A DNA stretch of 64,000 nucleotides from Synechococcus sp. WH 7803 (GTDB lineage: Bacteria; Cyanobacteriota; Cyanobacteriia; PCC-6307; Cyanobiaceae): assembly GCA_000063505.1 (NCBI GenBank), contig CT971583.1, positions 1,209,918 through 1,273,917 of the forward strand, written 5' to 3'. Each line of letters begins with the position of its first letter. Position 1 is the stretch's first letter. The notes below the pieces were generated by a model. The model ran no database searches, was not told where the DNA came from, and worked only from the letters and a program-made list of their open reading frames with translations. Position numbers and translations under genes: made by a program. Positions 35,209-44,069 of this stretch are shown piece after piece.

Positions 35209-35478
35209 TCAGCGGTGCCGCAGCTGGGCGATGGCGCTGTCATGGAGATGCTTCTCGTGCAGTCTCCGACGCGCCCACACTTTCTGCTGAGCAGCGGCAC
35301 TGCGTCGTTCCACTGGCTGTGGATGGTCATGCTGCACAAGGGTTGCCTGTGTGCGTGCAACCTCATGGGCATGGCGATCAGCCCAGATCATGTACTCAGC
35401 GGCTGCGCGCTGACGCCTCTCCAGAACGTTGTTGGAATAATCCAGGCTGAATGCGGCAGCTTGCGTTTGTTGTCCCAT
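35209..35478 (-). CDS. Small soluble protein of unknown function
   Basis: Protein of 89 residues, polar and helical, rich in Ala, Gln, Arg and His (VLERRQRAAAEYMIWADRHAHEV). No membrane segment or cysteine motif. It is the only credible frame between glnA and the methyltransferase and ends 9 bp from the glnA stop, convergent with it. An NtcA-like palindrome lies about 30 bp upstream of its start. Not recognised by name. Confidence 0.6.
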   Translation of the reverse strand: MGQQTQAAAFSLDYSNNVLERRQRAAAEYMIWADRHAHEVARTQATLVQHDHPQPVERRSAAAQQKVWARRRLHEKHLHDSAIAQLRHR

Positions 35479-35508
35479 CCCGTGCGCTCCGTCTCAACGG
35501 ATTAATTC

Positions 35509-35524
35509 TGTAGCAACAGCTACC
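35509..35524. promoter_or_regulatory. NtcA-like palindrome TGTA-N8-TACC
   Basis: The bases at 35510-35523 read GTA, eight bases, TAC, and the wider sequence is a 5-bp dyad (GTAGC-AACA-GCTAC). It lies between the divergent 89-residue gene and the methyltransferase. Neither direction shows a TAN3T at the expected 22-base spacing. A T-run follows on the + strand, so a weak terminator hairpin is an alternative reading. Confidence 0.35.
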
Positions 35525-35627
35525 ATTTTTTCTTGTTCTTCACAGTTCTTTCCCTGGAGGCCCGAGCCACGGCCACGGCGAGCCTCAGGATCGGCTGAAA
35601 TAAACCTGCTTGATCAGGCTCTTTCGC

Positions 35628-36698
35628 ATGGCGCCCAGCTTCACCGAGATCGCGTATCGGACCCTTCAGCAGGGTCGGAGCCTCGCTGGGCTGGTGCACA
35701 AGGAGTTGAGCACCAAGGTGATGGAAGTGGTGGCACCGGACGTCGTTCCGCAGACCGAACCCGTTCCGACTGAAATGATGGCAGCTCTCCGCCAGTCGCT
35801 CAACACGCTCCACGACCGCGACTGGCTGGACGCTGAAGAAGGTCTGTACCCGCAATCGCTTCTCTTTGATATTCCATGGCTGGACTGGGCTGAGCGCTAT
35901 CCCCGTGTCTGGCTCGATCTTCCTTCCAATTGGGCCCGTCGCAGAGCTAGAGACGTCCAGGATTTACCAGATCTGTCGGATCGCGACTTCTATCCCGACT
36001 ACTACCTCCAGAATTTTCACCATCAAACGGATGGTTACCTGTCAGATCACTCAGCGGAGCTCTACGACCTGCAGGTTGACATTCTGTTCAACGGCGCCGC
36101 CGATGCCATGCGCCGCAGAATCCTTCCCGCCTTGCTGGATGGCTTGAAGCACTTCTCCAACCGCTCCCAGGCCAATCTGCGCATCCTCGATGTCGCCACC
36201 GGAACGGGGCGCACACTCCACCAGATTCGTGCTGCACTTCCCCAAGCCACCCTTGTCGGGGTGGATTTGTCTGAGGCTTACCTGCGTCAAGCCAACCGTT
36301 GGCTGAACCAAGGGCGATGCAGCCTCGTGCAGCTCGTGCAAGGCAATGCTGAACGCATGCCCTTTGATCAAGGCGGTTTTCAAGCCTTGACCTGTGTGTT
36401 CTTGATGCATGAATTGCCCGCTGATGCCAGGCAAGCCGTTTTGCAGGACTGCTACCGCCTTCTCGAACCCGGCGGTGTGCTCGTTCTCGCCGACTCTGTG
36501 CAATTGAAGGATTCGCCCCAGTTCGATGTGGCTATGGACAATTTCCGGCGGGTGTTCCATGAGCCTTACTACCGCGATTACATCAGTGATGACATCGATC
36601 AGCGGCTTCTGGATGCTGGATTCTGCAACGTGCAAGCCGAATCTCATTTCATGGCCCGCGTTTGGAGTGCCACCAAACCCGACTCCGGCACGAAGTGA
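35628..36698 (+). CDS. SAM-dependent class I methyltransferase
   Basis: Protein of 356 residues from ATG 35628. The first ~160 residues are specific to cyanobacterial relatives (DRDFYPDYYLQNFHHQTDGYL). The methyltransferase fold follows with motif I LRILDVATGTGRTL, motif II VGVDLSEAYL, QGNAERMPF and FLMHELPADAR, VLQDCYRLLEPGGVLV. It resembles the UbiE/MenG type, but the substrate is unknown; a membrane quinone or lipid is possible. Confidence 0.85.
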   Translation: MAPSFTEIAYRTLQQGRSLAGLVHKELSTKVMEVVAPDVVPQTEPVPTEMMAALRQSLNTLHDRDWLDAEEGLYPQSLLFDIPWLDWAERYPRVWLDLPSNWARRRARDVQDLPDLSDRDFYPDYYLQNFHHQTDGYLSDHSAELYDLQVDILFNGAADAMRRRILPALLDGLKHFSNRSQANLRILDVATGTGRTLHQIRAALPQATLVGVDLSEAYLRQANRWLNQGRCSLVQLVQGNAERMPFDQGGFQALTCVFLMHELPADARQAVLQDCYRLLEPGGVLVLADSVQLKDSPQFDVAMDNFRRVFHEPYYRDYISDDIDQRLLDAGFCNVQAESHFMARVWSATKPDSGTK

Positions 36699-36765
36699 TT
36701 CCCTGACAGACGGCCTTGCGTTGGGGGTGGAACCCCATAAGGTGCAAACACTTGAATGTCCGCCG

Positions 36766-37083
36766 ATGACGAATCCGTTCAGGATCCGCTGGTTGCAAGG
36801 CTGGACTTTTCAGCTGGTGCTCATGGAAGGCAAGGTGCAGGTCGAAGCCCATGGCTTCGGTATTTGCCTGAGAACTGCAGTGCATCCTGGTGAAAGTCCC
36901 AGATCCGCGGCAGATCGCCTTGTCCTTGCTGAAGACCGCCGGCGTCGAGCGCTGCACCAAGCCTGGATCAAAGGCCAGATGCTTCCAGACAGCAGTGCCT
37001 CGGAACTTCCTCCCCTTGATGGAGCTCAGCCTGAACCCCCCGATTCGTTGGTGGTTGTCCAGCAGTCTCCTGTCGCAGCCTGA
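36766..37083 (+). CDS. Small conserved protein of unknown function
   Basis: Protein of 105 residues from ATG 36766, starting MTNPFRIRWLQGWTFQLVLMEG, with a beta-rich opening (VQVEAHGFGICL), a helical arginine-rich middle (AEDRRRRALHQAW) and a Pro-rich, probably disordered tail. The frame is open further upstream but overlaps the methyltransferase. It converges with the next small gene, 2 bp apart. No function can be given. Confidence 0.6.
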   Translation: MTNPFRIRWLQGWTFQLVLMEGKVQVEAHGFGICLRTAVHPGESPRSAADRLVLAEDRRRRALHQAWIKGQMLPDSSASELPPLDGAQPEPPDSLVVVQQSPVAA

Positions 37084-37084
37084 T

Positions 37085-37345
37085 TCAGCTTCGCCCTAGC
37101 CACCACCCGATCAGAAGCCCTGGTCCACCCCAGCGCAGGGCTTTCCAAAGGAGTTGTCCCCGTTCCGGGATGAACAGCCATTGCAAGGCTGCAGGGTCTG
37201 CTTCGATGCACTGCTGAATCAAACGGCGCTGCTGCTTCCGCCGTTTTGATCTGCGATCCGAACCCTCCCAGGTTTTGGGCTGCAACCCTGCAAGCCCACC
37301 CAACTGGTGGAGATAACGCTGATGAAACCGCCCCGGTTTGGTCAC
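37085..37345 (-). CDS. Small conserved protein, basic with C-terminal hydrophobic segment
   Basis: Protein of about 86 residues from GTG 37345 (TKPGRFHQRYLHQLGGLAGL). The middle is strongly basic (RRSKRRKQQRRLI), and the C-terminus (LLWKALRWGGPGLLIGWWL) is short and hydrophobic, possibly a membrane anchor. A longer frame reaching 37441 would overlap the divergent neighbour. Not recognised. Confidence 0.6.
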   Translation of the reverse strand: MTKPGRFHQRYLHQLGGLAGLQPKTWEGSDRRSKRRKQQRRLIQQCIEADPAALQWLFIPERGQLLWKALRWGGPGLLIGWWLGRS

Positions 37346-37397
37346 CGTCGTTATGCGTTGTTCATTCAGATTAGAAAGGGTTCGCGTAGATATCGGC

Positions 37398-37646
37398 GTG
37401 ACTGTGAATCTCTGGCCTGACGGTGCGGTGGAGCAAGCCAAAGCGTTGCATCAATCGCTGACTATTGGGGATCGGGAGTGGCACAAGCTCAAGTCCAATG
37501 CGGATCGTCGGGGAGCCGAGCTTCTTGCAGCAGCACTCACCCAGCTTCTACAGGATGGTGAGAAGCGCGATGTGGAAGCGATGACCGAGCAAGCGTTGGG
37601 ATGGATCAGACGAGAACTGAAAGATCCTGGTTGCCCCCATCGCTGA
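37398..37646 (+). CDS. Small helical conserved cyanobacterial protein (possibly DUF6439)
   Basis: Protein of 82 residues from GTG 37398, all helical: AVEQAKALHQSLTIGDREWHKLKSNADRRGAELLAAALTQLL. The 'DREWHKLK...RAAEQLAAAL' pattern recalls a small cyanobacteria-specific family (possibly DUF6439). No catalytic motif. Its 3' end overlaps the convergent RsbW-like gene by 41 bp. Confidence 0.65.
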   Translation: MTVNLWPDGAVEQAKALHQSLTIGDREWHKLKSNADRRGAELLAAALTQLLQDGEKRDVEAMTEQALGWIRRELKDPGCPHR

Positions 37647-38070
37647 GCGTTCCTGCAGGCTGTCCTGGACGGCGACAGGCCAGCTGCACGCGATTGCCCC
37701 GCGAGCTCCAGCGAATGTCATCAAAACATTGATGCATCAAGAACAAGCCACGTCCATGGTTGGCATCGAGCTGTTCAGGCAAACAAGCGAGCCGTGCAGA
37801 ACCAGGCAAACCCTTGCCCTCATCTTGAATCTGCCAAATCAACCAATTGGGAGTGAGAATCCGCCGGATGCGCAAACATTTGCCGGGGTCACCGGCATTG
37901 CCATGACGCACGGCATTCACGATCGCTTCTTGCAACCCAAGCTGAAGCCTGCAGGAGGTTTCCTGGCAATCCACCGGTTCAAGCAGCAACTCCAAAAGAG
38001 GACTCAGCTGCAGCGTGGAGGGGAGGATGAAATCAGCCCACCGAAAGATGGGTCGATAGCGGCTGAGCAT
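37606..38070 (-). CDS. RsbW/SpoIIAB-like anti-sigma regulatory ATPase
   Basis: Protein of 154 residues with a GHKL ATPase fold: N-box LGLQEAIVNAVRHGN, G1 IQDEGKGLP and G2 GRGLFLMHQCFDDI. This matches the HATPase_c_2 class of serine kinases that bind sigma or anti-anti-sigma factors. No sigma factor or STAS antagonist lies next to it, so its partner is unknown. It is read in the same direction as gun4, 82 bp downstream of it. Confidence 0.85.
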   Translation of the reverse strand: MLSRYRPIFRWADFILPSTLQLSPLLELLLEPVDCQETSCRLQLGLQEAIVNAVRHGNAGDPGKCLRIRRILTPNWLIWQIQDEGKGLPGSARLACLPEQLDANHGRGLFLMHQCFDDIRWSSRGNRVQLACRRPGQPAGTLSDGGNQDLSVLV

Positions 38071-38152
38071 TCGGACTGAACCATCCTGCTTCGACCATAA
38101 CGAGGGGAGTCGGCCCTGCCAAACACAAGCGCTCCCGTGAACTCCCAGGGGT

Positions 38153-38869
38153 TCATCCCCTTGGCTGAAGACCTGGATGGGACAGCAGCGCGTCCATCAA
38201 CCGCACACCACGGAGTTGATTGACCAAGGGCATGTGCCCTTCCGGTGCCTCCATGGACCATTGGAATGCACCTGGATAACGGGTCCAGGCGCCATCGATT
38301 TTCCAGCCGATCCGAGGCCAGAGCCTGTCGTAGCGACCGTCCAAAGCCTTCAGGAGTCGTGCTTGAACAGTGAATCCGAAACGACCCTGCGAGTAGGCGA
38401 CCCAGAGACGATCCAACGTGCACAGATCGACTCCCTCCATGGGGGGGACCTCGCTGAAATACACGTAACCGCGCTTCACGGCCTGCTCTCCGGCCAACTC
38501 ACGCAGCACACAGCTGGTCAAACGATCAGCCTCTTCGAAGTCCTCGTCCAGCAACGCCTGCTGCATGGCGCTGTAATCAATGCCTCGCGCTGATGGCGTC
38601 TCGAACCAGCCACCCGCAGAAATGCCCGGAATCTGAGCCAAAGCGTCGGGCTGATGTCGGCGCAAAACCTGCAGAATCCACCCGGCGGCCCAATCGTCAC
38701 CACTGGCTTGATAAGGCTTCAGAGCTTCAGATCCAACAGAAGCCAGGGCATCGGCTGCTTTCTCCAAGGCAACCGCTGTGGTGCGCCGCTGCCGGGCTGA
38801 CCCGCTAGCGAGGCGTTCGAGGAGCTTGTCGATGCTGAGATCTTGAGCTGGAGTTCTTCCGGAGAGCAT
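38153..38869 (-). CDS. gun4: GUN4-domain tetrapyrrole-binding protein
   Basis: Protein of 238 residues. The N-terminal ~85 residues are a helical bundle, then the GUN4 core: IDYSAMQQALLDEDFEEADRLTSCVL, DLCTLDRLWVAYSQGRFGFTVQARLL and IGWKIDGAWTRYPGAFQWSMEAPEGHMP. GUN4 binds protoporphyrin IX and Mg-protoporphyrin and stimulates Mg-chelatase. Divergent from mnmH. The domain is shared by several cyanobacterial paralogues, but the two-domain form is that of the chlorophyll-synthesis GUN4. Confidence 0.88.
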   Translation of the reverse strand: MLSGRTPAQDLSIDKLLERLASGSARQRRTTAVALEKAADALASVGSEALKPYQASGDDWAAGWILQVLRRHQPDALAQIPGISAGGWFETPSARGIDYSAMQQALLDEDFEEADRLTSCVLRELAGEQAVKRGYVYFSEVPPMEGVDLCTLDRLWVAYSQGRFGFTVQARLLKALDGRYDRLWPRIGWKIDGAWTRYPGAFQWSMEAPEGHMPLVNQLRGVRLMDALLSHPGLQPRG

Positions 38870-38908
38870 GTCGTCCTGCCGGCTCGACAGGGTCGGCGTT
38901 GGCCCACT

Positions 38909-39964
38909 ATGTCAGGCATGGGCATCACGACCGCAGCCAGTGTCGAGACATTCCGAGCAGCGGCAGGTCCGCTGGTTGACGTTCGCACCCCTCAAGAGTT
39001 CCGTCAGGGACATTGGCCAGGCGCCATCAACATTCCACTTTTCACAGACGAGCAGCGCCATGACGTTGGCCTGACCTACAAGCAGCAGGGTCGCCATGCC
39101 GCCATTCAACTCGGATTGGCCCTTTGCGGCCCACGCCTTGCTGATCTCTCGGAGACCCTCACGCAGACCGCTGGTGGCGAGGCACAACCGTTGCGCCTCT
39201 ACTGCTGGCGCGGCGGGATGCGCTCCAACAGCATGGCCTGGCTGGCGGGCCTGCGTGATCATCCGGTGTCCTTACTGGAAGGCGGATACAAGCGCTACCG
39301 GCAGTGGGTGCTGCAGAGCTTTGAGAGTCCTTGGCCCCTCATGGTGCTTGGAGGACGGACAGGCACCGGCAAGACGGATCTGCTTCTGGAGCTGGAGAGC
39401 CTGAACGTGGCCGTGGTGGACCTCGAAGGACTGGCCCATCACCGAGGTAGCAGCTTCGGCAATCTCGGTCTGCCTGAGCAACCAAGCACGGAGCATTACG
39501 AGAATCGACTGGCAGAGATCCTTGAAGAGCATGCGCGCCGGCGAGCCTCGGAAATCTGGCTCGAAGCCGAAAGTTCTCAGGTGGGCCGCTGCAGAATTCC
39601 CAGGGCCCTGTTTCAGCAGATGCAGATGGCCCCTGTTCTTGAGATCCGCCGTAGTGATCAGGAGCGGGTGGATCGTCTCGTGGATGTGTACGCCGTGCAC
39701 GACGCAACCGCACTGCGGGAGGCGACTGAACGAATCCAGCGACGCCTTGGACCTCAGCGCACCCGGGAGGCCCTTTTGGCGATCGACCAACAGCGCTGGA
39801 GCGATGCCTGCATGGCGATGCTCGCGTACTACGACAGCTGCTACGACCGAGAGCTGGAACGCAAGCCAGCCTTGAGAACCATTGACCTGGAGGGAGTGGA
39901 TCCCAAAGGAGCAGCCAAACTTCTGGTTGAAGAAGGCATCGTGAGAGCCATGGTCTGCTCTTAA
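38909..39964 (+). CDS. mnmH: tRNA 2-selenouridine/geranyl-2-thiouridine synthase
   Basis: Protein of 351 residues from ATG 38909. Residues 1-125 form a rhodanese domain ([35 protein letters not shown] with the active Cys). Residues ~140-345 form a P-loop domain ([12 protein letters not shown]). The family (YbbB/SelU) geranylates 2-thiouridine and exchanges sulfur for selenium at tRNA position 34. No selD is in the window. Divergent from gun4 with 39 bp between starts. Confidence 0.9.
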   Translation: MSGMGITTAASVETFRAAAGPLVDVRTPQEFRQGHWPGAINIPLFTDEQRHDVGLTYKQQGRHAAIQLGLALCGPRLADLSETLTQTAGGEAQPLRLYCWRGGMRSNSMAWLAGLRDHPVSLLEGGYKRYRQWVLQSFESPWPLMVLGGRTGTGKTDLLLELESLNVAVVDLEGLAHHRGSSFGNLGLPEQPSTEHYENRLAEILEEHARRRASEIWLEAESSQVGRCRIPRALFQQMQMAPVLEIRRSDQERVDRLVDVYAVHDATALREATERIQRRLGPQRTREALLAIDQQRWSDACMAMLAYYDSCYDRELERKPALRTIDLEGVDPKGAAKLLVEEGIVRAMVCS

Positions 39965-39992
39965 GATCGCGTCTTGCGCGGACGATCGATCC

Positions 39993-40382
39993 ATGGCAGA
40001 CGGCGACAAGGCAGCGATTCAGTTTTTCCGCGGTACAGATGAACCCGTCGTACCTGATATTCGACTCACCCGCAGCCGTGATGGACGGACCGGCCAGGCC
40101 ACATTCATTTTTGAGCAGCCTGAGGCACTGGCTCCGGAAACGTTGGGCAATATCGCCGGAATGTGGATGGTGGATGAGGAAGGTGAATTGGTGACCCGTG
40201 AGGTCAATGGCAAGTTCGTGAACGGCAAGCCCTCAGCTCTGGAGGCCACCTACACCTGGAAAACAGAGCAGGATTTTGAACGCTTCATGCGTTTTGCTGA
40301 ACGCTATGCCGAAACCAAAGGACTGGGTTATTCCAATAACTCGGGTAACAATGAGGGTGCCGACGAAGCGTCTGAAGGGTGA
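39993..40382 (+). CDS. psb28: Photosystem II assembly factor Psb28
   Basis: Protein of 129 residues. It contains [25 protein letters not shown] and the C-terminal motif [23 protein letters not shown] that define Psb28. It binds the RC47 assembly intermediate of photosystem II on the cytosolic side. The tail after residue ~112 is low complexity. Its stop overlaps the GTG of the following permease (GTGA), so they are coupled. Confidence 0.96.
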   Translation: MADGDKAAIQFFRGTDEPVVPDIRLTRSRDGRTGQATFIFEQPEALAPETLGNIAGMWMVDEEGELVTREVNGKFVNGKPSALEATYTWKTEQDFERFMRFAERYAETKGLGYSNNSGNNEGADEASEG

Positions 40383-41458
40383 AATTTCAGCACTGGCTCG
40401 GGTTTGCAGCATTGCTGATTTCCGGGCTACTGCTCTGGAGCCTTCGCGACGTCCTGATTCACCTGTTCGCGGGTGTTGTGCTGGCAATGGCTCTCTGCAC
40501 GTTGGTGGGGGCTCTGCGTGAGCGCTGGACCTTGCCCAGGCCTCTGGCGCTTCTGGTGTGCTTGCTCGGGTTGGCGTCGGTGGTGGCCATCGCCGTGGCC
40601 GTGATTCTTCCTCCGTTTTTCAGCCAGTTTCAGCAGCTCCTGATCCAACTCCCCACTGCCGCCAGGGAACTGCAGCAGATCATCACCGGATGGATCAGTT
40701 CGGCTTCAATGCTTGTTTACGGCCAGAACACACAGCCGGCGATCACCCCATCGGATCTCTCCAATGGCCTCTCAGCGCTCCCAAGCGGCTCCGCGCTCGC
40801 TTCTGGTGTGTCCGGGAGTCTGAAGGGATTGCTCGGATTGGCAGGCAACCTCGGCAACGGTCTTGTTCAGCTGTTGTTCGTGTTCGCCGTGACTCTGATG
40901 GTGAGCATCCAGCCAATGGCGTACCGCGAGGTGGGTATTCAGCTGGTGCCTTCGTTCTATCGACGCAGAGCAAGAACCATTCTTCTCCAGTGCGGCGATG
41001 CCCTCAGCAGCTGGATGATCGGCGTGTTGATCAGCTCCTTCTGCGTTGCCGTGCTTGCTGGCATCGGACTGACGCTGCTCGGCGTGAAATTGGTTGTGGC
41101 GAATGCACTCCTGGCAGGGCTGCTGAATGTGATTCCCAACGTGGGCCCCACACTCAGCACGGTGTTTCCAATGTCTGTTGCCCTGGTGGATGCCCCTTGG
41201 AAAGCACTTGCTGTTCTGGTGCTCTACGTGGTGATTCAGAACGTTGAAAGCTATGTGATCACCCCATCAGTGATGCAGCACCAGGTGAATCTCCTGCCTG
41301 GTCTCACACTCACAGCTCAATTCATCTTCACCGTGCTGTTCGGCCCCCTGGGGCTTCTGATGGCGCTGCCGCTTGCCGTTGTACTGCAGGTGCTGATCCG
41401 TGAAATCGTGATTCACGACCTTCTCGACCCCTGGAAAAAGCGACGGGTTAACGCATGA
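40379..41458 (+). CDS. AI-2E family membrane permease (first of a tandem pair)
   Basis: Protein of 359 residues with about eight membrane helices in two groups around a central soluble loop, the layout of the AI-2E/PerM family. Features are [22 protein letters not shown], the conserved 'G.l...P..G' segment, and [20 protein letters not shown]. Substrates differ among members; some export autoinducer-2, others act as sodium/proton antiporters, so none is assigned. GTG start overlaps psb28; stop overlaps the next permease. Confidence 0.88.
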   Translation: MKFQHWLGFAALLISGLLLWSLRDVLIHLFAGVVLAMALCTLVGALRERWTLPRPLALLVCLLGLASVVAIAVAVILPPFFSQFQQLLIQLPTAARELQQIITGWISSASMLVYGQNTQPAITPSDLSNGLSALPSGSALASGVSGSLKGLLGLAGNLGNGLVQLLFVFAVTLMVSIQPMAYREVGIQLVPSFYRRRARTILLQCGDALSSWMIGVLISSFCVAVLAGIGLTLLGVKLVVANALLAGLLNVIPNVGPTLSTVFPMSVALVDAPWKALAVLVLYVVIQNVESYVITPSVMQHQVNLLPGLTLTAQFIFTVLFGPLGLLMALPLAVVLQVLIREIVIHDLLDPWKKRRVNA

Positions 41459-42456
41459 GTCCCCGTAACCTTCTGGCAGCCCTCACCCTGGTGGTGCTGG
41501 CCCTGCTGGTCTGGCAGTTGCGCTGGGTTCTGTTGGTCCTCTTCGGTGCTGTGGTTCTGGCCGTCGCCCTGGACGTCCCAGTGCACGGGCTGATCAAACG
41601 CTTCAAGATCCAGCGCCCCTTGGCACTCCTGGTTGTGGTGCTGGCGCTGATGGTTGGTGGACTGGTGGTCATCCGCCTGCTTCTTCCAGAGCTGATCACG
41701 CAGTTCGGACAGCTCACATCTCTTCTGCCAAGCCTTCTTGGCAAAATTCGCACGATTCTGGCCAGCCAGCCTCAACTGGCGGAACTGAATCAAACCATTC
41801 CTGACCAGATCAGTTGGGACAAAGTTCAACCTGTGGGATCCCAGCTGCTGGGATTCGCCGGAGGAGCGGCCAATGGTGTCATCCAGGTTCTGCTGATGAG
41901 CCTGCTTGCAGTTCTCCTTGCACTCGATCCCCAGGCCCATCGGGGCATGCTGATCGCTGCAACACCGAGGCCCGCAAGGGCCGCAATGGCTGAAGTGCTC
42001 AATTCCTGCAGGGCCGCTCTCGGAGGTTGGCTGGCAGGCATGACCCTGTCGGCGACCGCCGTGTTTCTTCTGACCTGGGCCGGTCTAGCAGCACTGAAGG
42101 TGCCATTGGCTCTGCTCAGCGCCTTGCTCTGCGGTGTGCTCACCTTCGTTCCCACGATCGGTCCGACCGCTGCCACCTTGCTCCCCCTGGGGATCGCTCT
42201 GCTGATCTCCCCAGCACTGATGGTGCAGGTGCTCGTCCTGCGGTTGGTGATTCAGAACCTCGAAGCCTTCCTGCTCACACCCCTGCTTCTGCGCCGAACG
42301 GTGAATCTGTTGCCAACGGTGGCGCTTACGTCCCAGCTCAGCCTGGGCGCGTTGCTGGGTCTTCCTGGGGTGTTACTCGCACTCCCTCTCGTTGTTGTGC
42401 TTCAAGTGGGCATGCAGCAGGTCGTGGTTCAGCGAATCATGGATCGCTGGACTTAG
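41455..42456 (+). CDS. AI-2E family membrane permease (second of a tandem pair)
   Basis: Protein of 333 residues, same architecture as its neighbour, with LCGVLTFVPTIGPTAATLLPLGIAL and AFLLTPLLLRRTVNLLPTVAL aligning with the equivalent motifs. The two are homologous but clearly divergent, so the duplication is old. Its ATG lies in the stop of the first gene (ATGA). A heteromeric transporter is possible but not shown. Confidence 0.87.
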   Translation: MSPRNLLAALTLVVLALLVWQLRWVLLVLFGAVVLAVALDVPVHGLIKRFKIQRPLALLVVVLALMVGGLVVIRLLLPELITQFGQLTSLLPSLLGKIRTILASQPQLAELNQTIPDQISWDKVQPVGSQLLGFAGGAANGVIQVLLMSLLAVLLALDPQAHRGMLIAATPRPARAAMAEVLNSCRAALGGWLAGMTLSATAVFLLTWAGLAALKVPLALLSALLCGVLTFVPTIGPTAATLLPLGIALLISPALMVQVLVLRLVIQNLEAFLLTPLLLRRTVNLLPTVALTSQLSLGALLGLPGVLLALPLVVVLQVGMQQVVVQRIMDRWT

Positions 42457-42467
42457 AAACGTGTGCT

Positions 42468-42491
42468 CCCCGCAGCTCCAGTGCTGCGGGG
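42468..42491. terminator. GC-rich hairpin after the permease pair
   Basis: CCCCGCAGC at 42468-42476 pairs perfectly with GCTGCGGGG at 42483-42491 around a 6-base loop, 11 bp after the second permease stop. No T-run follows, so it is more likely an RNA 3'-end-stabilising or Rho-independent-like hairpin than a classical terminator. The remaining ~65 bp to the next stop hold nothing recognisable. Confidence 0.5.
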
Positions 42492-42557
42492 ACGCCTCTC
42501 GGGTTGATTGCGGAGAGTTCGTTTAAGAGGGCTATGGAGACGTTCGCGGAACCACGA

Positions 42558-43040
42558 TCAACCGCCGTATTGCCATCCCGTTGGTCCCAGTTCAAGAGCA
42601 GGGGCATCGCGATGCAGCACTGAAGACTTCACTTCCCCAATGAACACTGTGTGATCACCATGGGCGAGCTGGCCAACCAGCTCACACTCCACGCCCCCTA
42701 AGCCATCGTTGAGGATCGGTAAGCCAAGAGGCCCAAGCTCATAAGGTGCTGCTTCAAAGCGGCCACCCACGGCTGCCTGGGGCTTGAAGAACACAGCAGC
42801 CAGATCCTTCTGGTCGCTGGCGAGCACGTTGAGTGAAAAACGGCCTGTGCGCTGAATCATTCCGTTGCTGGTGCTGTCTGCTTTGACAGCCATCACCACG
42901 AGGGGTGGCTCAAAGGACCCCTGGGTGACCCAGCTCGCCGTGAATCCATTCACCACATCTCCCTCGGCAACTCCGCAAATGAAGAGTCCATGGGGAATTT
43001 TGCGTAGCAGCGTTTTCTTGGCCTCGAGATCAAGAGTCAT
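42558..43040 (-). CDS. Flavin reductase-like FMN-binding protein
   Basis: Protein of 160 residues with the split-barrel flavin reductase pattern: VVNGFTASWVTQGSFEPPLVVMAVK (phosphate and flavin binding), FSLNVLASDQ, and GGRFEAAPYELGPLGLPIL. Similar domains occur at the C-terminus of cyanobacterial flavodiiron proteins, but here it stands alone. The client (oxygenase partner or oxygen itself) is unknown. Confidence 0.87.
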   Translation of the reverse strand: MTLDLEAKKTLLRKIPHGLFICGVAEGDVVNGFTASWVTQGSFEPPLVVMAVKADSTSNGMIQRTGRFSLNVLASDQKDLAAVFFKPQAAVGGRFEAAPYELGPLGLPILNDGLGGVECELVGQLAHGDHTVFIGEVKSSVLHRDAPALELGPTGWQYGG

Positions 43041-43155
43041 GGCTGTCCCTCCGTTCTGTCTGAAACCACCCTAGGGGGAGCAAATTCACTGCTTAACGGC
43101 AGACGGGTGAGTTATCCGCACTGAACTGCTAGCTTTCCGCTTCATTCAGGCTCAA

Positions 43156-43773
43156 GTGTTGGAGAGGCCCTCCTCCCTCGTTGTATTCGCGACAGTGGCG
43201 GGAAGTGCCGTGATTGGACTCCTCCTCTACGCCGGTCTCTTCTACGCCAACGCCCGACGCTCAACATCCGGGCCTGACGCTGAGACAGTCCTCCCTGACT
43301 ATCCCTCCAAGGAAGCTGCCCAGGCCGAATCCGAACGCTGGATTATGGAGGGTGGAGACATCGTCGTGAGAACGACACAACGGACCCGCCGGTCCGTCCC
43401 TCTGAGCAAGCAGGAGCGGCTCAAATTGGAAATGCTTGCCGATGAGCGCCGTCGCGCGCGCATCGAAGCGGACTATGCCGAATGCCTCGACTCAGCTGAC
43501 AACGACCTAGCCAAAGAACTCTGCTCATTCCAACAGAGCAGCGAACCGGCCCAAGGTTTAACATCTGCCAGCGATGGCGGCAAGATTCCCAAAACAAAGA
43601 TCATTGAAGATGTTGATGTAGTCACCAACAAAGAGCCAAGGAGAACATGCACATTTGTCGAAGATTACCGTCGATTCAATTGTGTCGAACTGGCCATTGA
43701 TCGAGACGAAGTAATTGATGCCTCTCAGAAAGATTCTTTAGAAATAAAAACCTACAAGCAATTCAGATACTAA
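43156..43773 (+). CDS. Membrane-anchored protein of unknown function
   Basis: Protein of 205 residues from GTG 43156 (TTG 43159 is an alternative). One N-terminal helix (VVFATVAGSAVIGLLLYAGLFYA), then a long charged region with an Arg-rich helix (LADERRRARIEADYAECLDS) and four cysteines (ECLDS, ELCSF, RTCTF, FNCVE) that could form disulfides if the domain is exported. Not recognised by name. The last third turns more AT-rich than the surroundings. Confidence 0.7.
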   Translation: MLERPSSLVVFATVAGSAVIGLLLYAGLFYANARRSTSGPDAETVLPDYPSKEAAQAESERWIMEGGDIVVRTTQRTRRSVPLSKQERLKLEMLADERRRARIEADYAECLDSADNDLAKELCSFQQSSEPAQGLTSASDGGKIPKTKIIEDVDVVTNKEPRRTCTFVEDYRRFNCVELAIDRDEVIDASQKDSLEIKTYKQFRY

Positions 43774-43817
43774 TTTTTTCGAGCAATCGTTCGCGCGGTG
43801 AGGTGAGTCCAGCGCGA

Positions 43818-44069
43818 TTATTCGACAGATCGATGTTGGATTCGGGTGCGTCGATAATGGAACCAGAGAGATGGTTGAAGCATGAGCACAACCACCGCAA
43901 GCGTGTGCTGTCGAATGGTGTAGATCAGGGCTGTCAACGTGATGTGATCCAGAAGCAGCCGGAGTTCGATCCGTAGATCGAGGAAAGCCAGGATCAGGAG
44001 TAACAGTGGAACCCACTGCTGAGACGGCTCTCGCTGGCCTTTTGTCACCTCAGGCACTGGCCTGGGCAC
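43818..44069 (-). CDS. Small membrane protein downstream of secF
   Basis: Up to 83 residues (GTG 44069; GTG 44048 would give about 76). Two hydrophobic stretches (WVPLLLLILAFLDLRIELRLLLDHITLTALIY and TLAVVVLMLQPSLW). It overlaps the secF 3' end on the same strand, so it may be translated by coupling with secF. The order secD-secF-small membrane protein suggests a conserved tail gene, but its function is unknown. Confidence 0.6.
   Translation of the reverse strand: MPRPVPEVTKGQREPSQQWVPLLLLILAFLDLRIELRLLLDHITLTALIYTIRQHTLAVVVLMLQPSLWFHYRRTRIQHRSVE

Noticed and set aside
40379-42456. Tandem permeases as a quorum-sensing system
   Set aside because: Only the family name refers to AI-2; no luxS or receptor is in the window and many members have other roles.
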